Positions 55,654-64,000 of a stretch of DNA of 64,000 nucleotides are shown piece by piece. The stretch is from the NCBI GenBank assembly GCA_905221605.1, contig CAJNDS010001768.1, forward strand, positions 60,001 to 124,000, read 5' to 3'. Source of the stretch: Symbiodinium natans. Taxonomy: Eukaryota; Sar; Dinophyceae; Suessiales; Symbiodiniaceae. Both the position numbers and the translations under genes were made by a program. Position 1 is the stretch's first letter. Each line of letters starts with the position of its first letter. A model generated the notes under the pieces. That model made no database searches, was not told where the DNA came from, and worked only from the letters and a program-made list of their open reading frames with translations.

Positions 55654-57030
55654 CTGTGGGTAAGTAACTTTTTAAGGTTTAGGGTTTAGGGTTTGGGTTC
55701 CTAGACCCCAAGTATCCCCGAGTAAGAACGTTTTTAGTGTACCTTGACATTGATGGGAGGAGGGGGTAGCTTAAAGGCATCTTAGAGGTATCTAGAAGGC
55801 ACTTAGGGGGTGGGGGAAGGGATATTTGGGGGGGGGGGGGGGGGGGGGGGGTGGGGGGGGGGGGGGAGGGAGGGGGGTTTGGTTGGGTTCAAGGGACTTA
55901 AATGGGATTGAAGGGTTCGGGCTGGGTGGTGGGGAGTCTCTGGGTTTAGGGTTTGGGGTTCTGGGTGGGTGTGCTCATGGCTGAACAGGTTTCGGTCTTT
56001 AGGATTTGGGGTTTTGGGATTAGGGTTTGGGTTTGCGGGCTTTCAGGCGGGGAGAGGGATGGGTCACTAAACCCTAAACCCTAAACCCTAAACCCTAAAC
56101 CCTAAACCCTAAACCCTGAACCCTAAACCCTAAACCCTAAACCCTAAACCCTTACATTTTGGTCCGGGCTTAGGATCTTGAAAAGGTTTCAGGGATCGGG
56201 CTTTCTGCGTTTGAGGGGCGGGAGGCGGGGAGGATTAGGGTTTCTATCCCCTAAACCCTAAAACCCTAGTTGTGCTAATAATGGGCTTTGGGGCCTTTGA
56301 CAATATGCCTGCTGCAACGGGCTTAATATAGGGGCCTGAATAGTTAGAGTAGGATTCTGCGGGGCACTCGAGTATAAGTATAAACCACAAGGGAATACTA
56401 TTGCTGCTTTAACGGTCAGACTAATATTAATATTCAGACCGCCCATAAATTATAATATTAAATCCTGTAAAGAAGCCCTTAAAAGTACTTTATAATTATC
56501 CAGATCCCTAAGCCCTAAACCCTAAACCCTAAACAGTTTTCGAGTTTGGGGGAAAGATTGGGTTTCACGTCCCTCCTGCATGCTCAGAAGGGCACGTCTT
56601 GGTACGAATCCGGTCCGGACTTTTGCCGTCCTGGTTTAGGGTTTAGGGTTCAGGGTTTGGGGTTTGGGGTTTAAGGTTAAGGTTGTCGTCCGGCCAGGTG
56701 AAGCCAGTGTGAAGAGCTGGGGGGTGAGGGGTCGACGTGTTTGGTACAACTAACAACCCAAAGAAGGGGGCACCTAGACGTTCTCGTAGTACCCTAGCCA
56801 TATAAAATAGCATGTTGCTGGTGCTCTTCTATGGGGGCTTACGACCACAATGACCCTAAAACTGAAGCCAATTGCGCGCTCAGGCTCCCTGCCGAACTCC
56901 CGAGGCCCCAAACCCTGCAAGCCTTCAACCCGCCTGTAGTCCCTAGACTCTACCAGCCCTAAGCCCGCATGAGCACTACGAAGACTCCACAAACCCCTGT
57001 GACCCCTCAACCCCATATGGCCCTTTGAGC

Positions 57031-57152
57031 TGGGATGTTCCCCCGTATATTAACAGTCTAAGGGATTGTAGTACCTAAACCCCAAACCCTAAACCCTGAA
57101 CCTCCTATTGCATCTCTCTTAAGGCTGTTAGTATAAAAGGGAACAGCCCAAC
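57031..57152. mobile_element. TIR element family B copy with telomere-like insert
   Basis: TGGGATGTTCCCCCGTATAT ... TTAGTATAAAAGGGAACAGCCCA; middle replaced by CCCTAAA-type units. Another degraded copy at 7,525-7,615. Confidence 0.75.
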
Positions 57153-58153
57153 CTGAAAACCTCATGAGACCGAGGCTGCATCGTAACACAGACTCCCCCG
57201 CAAAGAAGTTGGCATAAGGTTTAAGGGTTTAGGGTTTAGGGTTTAGGGTTAGGGTTTAGGGTTTAGGGTTTAGGGTTTAGGATGTAGGGTTTGGGTTTAA
57301 GGTTTAGGGTTTAGGGTTTAGGGTTTAGGATGTAGGGTTTGGGGTTTGGGGTTCAGGGTTTAAACCTTACATCGAACAGGGCCCATCCGAAGTAAGGAGG
57401 TCCTCTACTCTACACCCTATGCCCTACACCCTATGCCCTAACCTCTCAGCGTCGCAAGCCCTAAACCCTAAACCCTACACCCTAATCCCAAAACCCTAAA
57501 CCCTAATCCCTACACCCTAGGAGGGATTAGAGAGGTCTCAGGTGTCCGGTCCGTGCCCGCGCCCATCTTGATGAAGGTTTGGTCCAGCTGACCTCCGTTT
57601 TGGGCTTCAGGGTTAGAGGCCTCAAGGTCCTAAACCCCTAAACCCTAAACCCCAAACCCTCAACGTTTTGGGAACATGGATCCTTTGGCTTAGTAGTACA
57701 AGGGAAATGGGGTTTTAGGTTTTAGGGCTTAACCCCCCAAAACTAGTATTTCATGGAGTGTTAAGGAACATTGGCACCTGATACTCCCCGACATGCTAAG
57801 ATAACTCCCCGGACTACATTACTGATCCTCCCAAGACTAAAATATCCTTCCTCAGAAGCGCAATAGAGGGATTATTGTCTCATATTAGGGTATAGGGTTG
57901 AGGGTTGAGGGTTTAGGTTTAGGGTTTAGGGTTTGCGGTTTGGTTTTTGGGGTTTGGGAAGGTCGGTCACCTCCAGACCGCAGAGGAAGGAGGGTGCAAC
58001 CTTTGGACTTGAAGGGTGGCTTCTACATAGAGTTGAAGGCTCGGGGTTTAGGGGTCGGGGTTTAGGGTTTAGGGTTTAGCGTCTAGGGTCTAGGGTCTAG
58101 GGTTTAGTGTTTAGGGTTTAGGGAGCTCCGGTGGACCTACGCCGAACCCGATC

Positions 58154-58239
58154 CTGACGAACAAGTTCTGACATGGGGCGATACTCCTCAAAGCCCGTCG
58201 ACGCCCCAATCAAGTGGAAAGCACCGGGCATTCGCATGC
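58154..58239 (-). CDS. Unidentified exon
   Basis: Encodes MRMPGAFHLIGASTGFEEYR PMSELVRQ; acceptor GGCTCCCAG|G, GA donor (CAG|GATCGG). The plus strand is also open (WTYAEPDPDEQVLTWG), but the minus reading has both splice sites. Confidence 0.5.
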
Positions 58240-58599
58240 CTGGGAGCCATGAGGAGGTAGTTGGACACAGAAGGGTTTAGGGTTTAGGGTTTAGGGTTTC
58301 TATACCCTAAAAGGGCTCTTTATGAGGATTCTTGTGGGGATTGTGAAGCCGAAAAGCCCAGCCTGGGAGGAAGCAGTCGTTTTTTGTTGTTGTTTTTTGG
58401 GGGGGGGAGGGGGAGGGGGGGGGGGGAGGGTACCTGTTGGAAGGAAGGCTTGGGTAAACCTATGAATAGTGTATGTACTCCCTACTAAGCCCGAAACTCA
58501 ATAACAAAGCGAACAAAACGACAGGTGTGCGTGTGTGTGTGAGAGAGAAAGTTAAGTTCATAGAAGAGAGCCTTGTACGGTGACGCTTTTTAAACATGC

Positions 58600-61500
58600 G
58601 GATTTTTAAATATCTAAACAGATATTTTATACTACCGTTTCGAGCGGCCCGCCAAGCCCAAACTCCGTTCCCCCTCCCCTACCCCTCCACCCCTCCGCCC
58701 CTCCACCCCTCCACCGCCCCTCGAGCCAGGTGAGTGGAGGTGGCTTGGAGGGATGGAGGGTGGAGAGACAAACCCTTGAGAGTTTCTGAGCTGGGGAGGT
58801 CGTGAGGCTGGACACACGTCCGGGCGGTCCGGGCAGTCACCATCCCAGAAGAACTCGCTAATGGCATGCGATGTCTATATGCCCTATATATCAGTCTATT
58901 TGAGCACTAATCTCAACACACAGCTGCATGTTCACCAAGAGGGGCAGAGATTTTGTCAACGCATGTTCGACCAAAGAACAAGACAACCAGCCCACTCCGA
59001 CGACTTCAAATCTTCGACGCAAGCTTGCCTGGGATTGGAAGTTCTTGCGTTGGCGCTTCACCTGCCACGTAAATTGCGAGGCGTTCCATCCAAGCTGCCC
59101 GTGACATATCCATTTTTGGAAGCAGTGAAACGCGGCGACTGGAACAAGAATGCGCAGCACAAGAGCAACAATCTGAAATTTTGCCAGCAATGTTCGTCGC
59201 GGTGTCCACGTGTGGTGGCACACCTGCGCAGAGCCTGGGAAATGACTGCCCAATAGACTCAGACTGAGAGCTGACCACTGTGATCTGCTGCATGTGTCAT
59301 GTAGCGGATTCAGCAAAGGACTCTGGACAGTTCGCCTGCCACGTGAATTGTAAAGCGTTTCGGGGCGAGTCACCGTCTTCGTCGTCATCTTCCAACATAA
59401 ACGCCCTACCAGGGCTATTGAGGCTATTGGCTATTGAGATCACAAACATGCAGCGTTAAATCATTTCTTGCGAGACTGACAGGTCACCTTTACCAAGACT
59501 CATTAGGGGCAGCAATCGAACATCCATCCGCAAAGGCTCTCGGGGCCAAGGCGACAATGTTGCAAACACCCCAACGCCGGCTCCATCATCACTGTCGTCT
59601 TCTTCGTCATCTGGTTCATTTCCGTTGCGCCATTCCAAGATCTCTTCTTCCAAGCATTGAAGAGCATCAGCGACCCTGTCAATGAGTCACTCACTGTGCA
59701 AAGGAGATCACGCGATGTTGGAATGCTTGACGTGTGCACCGCTCAGCCCCTGGCCTCGTCGTGTACTCCTCCACGATGAAGAGCTCTTTGATCCCAAACT
59801 GGCTTTGAAGAGCAGCTAGTTAAACAGCCACTGAGTACGGTACAGTAACTAACAGAAGGCAAACTATACATGTCGGCATCTGAACTGTGATGAGAAGGGC
59901 ACCGCTGTCCCCAGCACATCCTTCCAGCCTGGGAGCGACAGCACAAAACAAGTTAGGCACATGGCTTTGAAGAGCAGCTAGTTAAACAGCCACGGAGTAC
60001 TGGTACAGTAACTAACAGAAGGCAAACTGTACATGTCGGCATCTGAACTGTGCTGAGAAGGGCACCGCTGTCCGAGCACATCCTTCCAGCCTGGGAGCGA
60101 CAGCACAAAACAAGTTAGGCACATGGCTTTGAAGAGCAGCTAGTTAAACAGCCACGGAGTACTGGTACAGTAACTAACAGAAGGCAAACTGTACATGTCG
60201 GCATCTGAACTGTGCTGAGAAGGGCACCGCTGTCCGAGCACATCCTTCCAGCCTGGGAGCGACAGCACAAAACAAGTTAGGCACATGGCTTTGAAGAGCA
60301 GCTAGTTAAACAGCCACGGAGTACTGGTACAGTAACTAACAGAAGGCAAACTATACATGTCGGCATCTGAACTGTGCTGAGAAGGGCACCGCTGTCCCCA
60401 GCACATCCTTCCAGCCTGGGAGCGACAGTACAAAACAAGTTCGGCACATGAACACGGCATCTCAGGAAGCAGTGGTAAATGGGTAATGGTACTACCTTCT
60501 GCACGGACATGGCGTTTTTCCATGCTCTAGGCTGAGCAATGCTGTAGGGTGAGGCTTTGTGCTGCCACCTTTGTCTTGAGCCTTCATTCTATGCCCAGGC
60601 TACAGACTTGGCAATTGCAGTCAAGTAGTACTTAGGCTGTTAGGCTGATGACAAAGTCTTGGTGCTCTTACAGCAGAAGTTGCAATTTTCGGACAATTGA
60701 GATGTACTGCCATGGGCTACAGGTAGGTTTCTGTCTATAAGAGTCGAAACTATACTGGCTTTTGGCCAAATGAATGGCAGCAGCAACGGCCCTCTGTACA
60801 TAAATTTGCTCTGTGCACGGTGGCTGGCAGGCCTCCAAAAGCCATTGCAAATGCTGTATACACTGTAGTAGTGTACATTATTTTAACCGTTAACCGTTAC
60901 CAATACTAAGTCACTAAGTACTAAATCCAAGTAATAGCCAAAGCTGCTGGGCAATCTGAATTACCAGAGTTACAATTGCAGTCTGGCTCTGAGGTTGCAG
61001 GCCTACCCAGACACATAGGTGGAAATGTAGCGCTTGAATCAATGATTGAAGTGCCTATCCTGGCTCTGGACTTTGAGCTTATTTTGTACCCCTGAGGGAT
61101 GTCAGGACTTGCATGCCGACCTGAAACTTTAGCTCTGACGTTTGCCTGCCAACCACTCAACTTTCTTGGCTGCTTCTTGGGCTTTGTGGGCTCCTTGGCC
61201 ACCCCTCAATGACAGGCTGACAGGGGCACTGCCGTTCATAAAAGGAATCGCAGGCCTGGGGCTTTGAGTCTGAGACCATCATAATCGGGGGCAAGGTGGT
61301 GCCAACAAGGGCCGGGAACACCTGTGTGACTCTCAGTGAGAGGACCCCTTTAATCTCAAACCATCGTTTCTTCGCCAGTAGTCCTGCCGAACCAGAATGT
61401 TAAAGATGTCCAACTTGTAACGGCCTCGCGTCAATGTCGCTGGACACGGGGCCTTCACCGGCAGCTGAAGCTGCTCATCCTCGCCTTCCCACTCCCCAGT

Positions 61501-63200
61501 GGCGATCTCCATCGACACTTGAAGCACCTTCTTCATTCGATTTGCCGCGCGCAGATGGATGTTTCTTAGTGTCCAGCGTCCACTGCGCTGCGCACTCCCT
61601 AGAGAACCCCAATGTACGACAGTTTAAGATTTAAGACGACCCGACTCGACCCGACCCACCGACCCACGGCCGGAGGCCTCTCTTGCACTCTCGCTCTGAC
61701 GCAAACAAGGAAAAGTGTCTGCCAAGTGGCAAGGTCATGAACTTGTACAGCTGTGAAAGTGCAAACGCAGGCCGACCACGACCGCCCGTGACACAGGGCA
61801 CCAACCCATTCGCGGAGCGCCTTCTTTGACTTCTCTGTGGCTGTTGCTGCGCATCGCAGAGTGCGAGAGCAGAGCCAGACTCTGAAGTGTAAGCATGGCT
61901 TGCCTGGCAAATGTCAACACCCCACCCACTGCGTAGCAGAATCAAGACCGAAACTGAAACTTACCGAACGGACCGAATCTGAGTTCTGATTACAATGGAC
62001 CATGGACAATGACAATGAGTCGATCAGTGAACAAAAGCCAAGACGCCACCGATAGCCATTGCAGCAATTGAACGACGCTCCTGAAAGCAGTCACCTCATG
62101 ACATTGATAGACTCATTTTGACTCGTGTCGCGTGACTGATTGAACGACAAAGGAGTCAACTCAGATCCAAACTTAATCCAAATGACTCAGACTCAGACTC
62201 GGATTGCAAACTGAATAATTGAGTTGAAAAATCCGAACTCAAATAGTCTGAGTCTGAGTCTGAGTCTAGTTTAAGTCTACGTCTAAGTCTAAGTCAGGCC
62301 GTGCAACTTCATGGCCAGATCCATGCTGCAAAATTGTGTGTGTGCACTCCATCAGCACGTGATGGGCTGCAGCAGCCTTCGCGACCACATCTGTCACGTA
62401 GGAGGGGCGAAACATCAGTTGCGCCTGATCAAGGTGGCGGGCTCAGCTGGGTACTGGGTAGTGAGACTATGGGCTATGGGCTATGGGGTGGCTTCTTTAG
62501 ACTCCTGCCTGCGCCTGTTACCTGTTCACCCTTTCAACTACATTCTAGAAACTTATAAACTCGCACAGACCACAAACCGAGCCTCCCAAACCACAAACCC
62601 CTGGCCCCTGCATCCCCTCGCACGCCCCCCGTTAAGCGCTGTTCAACAGGCTAAACCCCTCCCACCCCCCCGTTAAGCACGCTTCAACAGCACGCTTAAC
62701 CCCTGACACTTCAACAGCGTGTTTAACCAGCCCCCCAATAAGCAGAGCAACATATGTTGCTTTACCTCCCTAGGAAGCCTTAGCAATCAAGCCACGCGCA
62801 ACCTCACCCAGCAAAACCCAACCCTAAATCCCTAGGCCCTGAGGACCCCAAGCAATCTTGGACAGCTTCCCGCGCTATGATACTATACCCCCCCCGGCCC
62901 CCGGCCCTCCCCCCCCCATCGAGTGGCTAGTGTGCTCTTAGCAAGCACTCACAGCACGGCCTCAGTACCCAACGCCTACCGAGCGTGTAGCGAGCGCTTA
63001 GCGAGTGCTTAGCAAGCGCTTAGCAAGAAGTGCACTAGAAGTCTCCCGACTCAGGAAAGCAAGCATCCATGCTCACTGAGAGCTTTGTGGGGGGGAGGGG
63101 GGTATAGGAGGGGGGGGGAGGGGGTAAGCTGTCCATGAAGCAATCAATCACGCCACGCAACACCCGTTAAAAACCCTAAGACCTAATAACCGAAAACTTA
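58600..63200. other. Unique-sequence block without telomere-like arrays
   Basis: Apart from the 162-bp tandem repeat and a stretch of (GACTCA)n-like units at 62,150-62,300, no TTTAGGG arrays occur. Overlapping open frames on both strands (e.g. 58,861-59,256 plus; 60,921-61,202 minus, KPKKQPRKLSGWQANVRAKV; 61,333-61,536 minus, MKKVLQVSMEIATGEWEGED) suggest exons, but none can be named and the strand is not certain. 62,900-63,130 has C- and G-runs and a TTAGCGAG(C/T)GC motif repeated several times near 62,975-63,025. Confidence 0.5.
59801..60448. repeat. 162-bp tandem repeat, four copies
   Basis: Copies start at GGCTTTGAAGAGCAGC: 59,801, 59,963, 60,125, 60,287, each exactly 162 bp; more than 95% identical. 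Copies 1 and 4 share CCCCAGC where 2 and 3 have CCGAGC. 162 is a multiple of three, so frames run through the unit (VLYCRSQAGRMC, HSSDADMYSLPSVSYC), but nothing identifies a protein. Confidence 0.92.
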
Positions 63201-63767
63201 CCAGAGCCTAAGCAAACTATGCAAGTTTAGGGTTTAGGCTTTTAGGGATTTAGGACAGTACTAGTTTAGGTTTTGTTGCGGGTTTAGTGTTTAGGGTTTA
63301 TTCAGCCACTGGCCTCGGCCAGGACCGCGACCGCGAGCATCCGTCAACTGTGTCACTCCCCTCCCACCCGCAAACATGCCAGGATCAAAAATCCTTTAAC
63401 AAGAACCAAGTCATGCGAACACAGCCAGCCGCCAGCCTGCGTCGGTGTTGCCACCCACCGCCAACCGAAGGAGGCGCCTGAACCAAGTCGTCTTAGGGTC
63501 TTAGGGTGTAAGGGTTGGGTTGGGCCGGGTTGGGGTTCGGGCCTCGCCTACACCGAGGACCTAAACCCAAAAGGCCAAAACTAGCCGGACCTAAACTGAC
63601 TGCAAGCAGGGCTGAAGCGGCTGAAGGCTGAGAGAGGCTGAGAGTTTTAAACACGTGAGTGTTTGGCTGGGGCTGGCTGTGGCTTGGATTGTGATCATTC
63701 AGGAATTCAGGATCGGATCGGGATTGAGTTTCTTAGCTTCGCTCATTTTCACCAACCGCCTCACGCA

Positions 63768-64000
63768 TCATTGGGGGGGCAGAGTCCTTTTCAACTCTCC
63801 CCACATGGTCAGACTCTGCCTCTGACCAGCGCCGGATGGCCCTGAAATGGCAACAAAATTGGCGCAGGCACTCCGGATGGCTTGCACATCCTTCAGCCGA
63901 TGCTTTACAGCACTGCTGTCGCCACCGCGCTTTTGGTCGCCCCAAGTCACAACAGAACCATCGCTCTTTATGGCTGCAAAAGCACTCTCGGTGCTGGCGA
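63768..64000 (-). CDS. RCC1-like repeat protein, partial exon at right edge
   Basis: Frame open from the window edge to TGA at 63,768. Encodes STESAFAAIKSDGSVVTWGD, then GGDSSAVKHRLKDVQAIRSA and ANFVAI. This is the beta-propeller-like repeat (AFAAI..DGSVVTWGD...GGDSSAV...L..VQ.I) very common in dinoflagellate proteins, often annotated as RCC1/HERC-like. After NFVAI the repeat breaks down (SGPSGAGQRQ, LTMWGE), so the true exon probably ends near there or the copy is degenerate. Upstream exons are outside the window. Confidence 0.72.
   Translation of the reverse strand, partial: ASTESAFAAIKSDGSVVTWGDQKRGGDSSAVKHRLKDVQAIRSACANFVAISGPSGAGQRQSLTMWGELKRTLPPQ

Larger units (their letters stand above)
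55654..58600 (-). other. Upstream flank of GlcAK with unidentified minus-strand exons
   Basis: Poly-G block 55,828-55,870, CCCTAAA array 56,067-56,155, TIR element B at 57,031, mixed arrays 57,215-57,360. Exon-like minus islands: 57,592-57,536 (QLDQTFIKMGAGTDRTPE), about 58,005-57,970 (FKSKGCTLLPLRSG, GT donor) and 58,239-58,154. The GlcAK first exon should be here but was not found. Confidence 0.5.

Noticed and set aside
59801-60448. CRISPR-like array
   Set aside because: Units are contiguous 162-bp tandem copies without unique spacers, in a eukaryotic genome.

Overview
The window is eukaryotic nuclear DNA from a dinoflagellate, most likely Symbiodiniaceae or a close relative. The evidence is: interspersed TTTAGGG/CCCTAAA arrays throughout; ankyrin repeats of the dinoflagellate 'LLEAGADKD' type; an RCC1-like 'DGSVVTWGD...GGDSSAV' repeat at the right edge; introns with GC, GT and GA donors; and almost all coding on one (minus) strand. 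Long single ORFs are nearly absent because the genes are cut into 17-195 nt exons. The short ORFs that fill a six-frame scan here are mostly reads through telomere-like or simple repeats. || Main gene: by translating the unique islands between repeat arrays I could reassemble most of a glucuronokinase (GHMP kinase, GlcAK). It has 17 exons on the minus strand from 55,653 down to 300 and runs off the left edge. Identified coding is about 0.8 kb spread over 55 kb. One intron is 35.3 kb (48,923-13,639) and holds a non-LTR retrotransposon, the assembly gap, a 232-bp minisatellite, a 2.3-kb inverted repeat and several unidentified exon-like islands. || Nested gene: inside another GlcAK intron (7,138-4,011), on the same strand, is a complete five-exon gene for a 235-residue ubiquitin-like + ankyrin protein (6,157-4,698). 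Its last intron is almost exactly one copy of a short terminal-inverted-repeat (TIR) element, with GA-AG ends. This looks like an intron made by a mobile element (an introner). || Layout: 1-13.7 kb GlcAK C-terminal half with the nested gene; 13.7-34 kb repeat-rich DNA with scattered minus-strand exon-like islands of unknown genes; 34-38 kb large inverted repeat and foldback elements; 39.0 kb 100-N gap; 39.1-41.7 kb minisatellite; 41.7-46 kb telomere-variant arrays and simple repeats; 46.0-48.8 kb RNase H-RT retroelement; 48.9-55.7 kb GlcAK N-terminal half; 55.7-58.5 kb repeats plus exon-like islands of an upstream gene; 58.6-63.2 kb unique DNA almost free of telomere-like arrays, with a 162-bp tandem repeat; 63.8-64.0 kb RCC1-like exon. 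At least seven families of short TIR elements are scattered through the introns. Exon calls rest on hand translation, known family sequence patterns and splice-phase agreement; no alignment or transcript was available.
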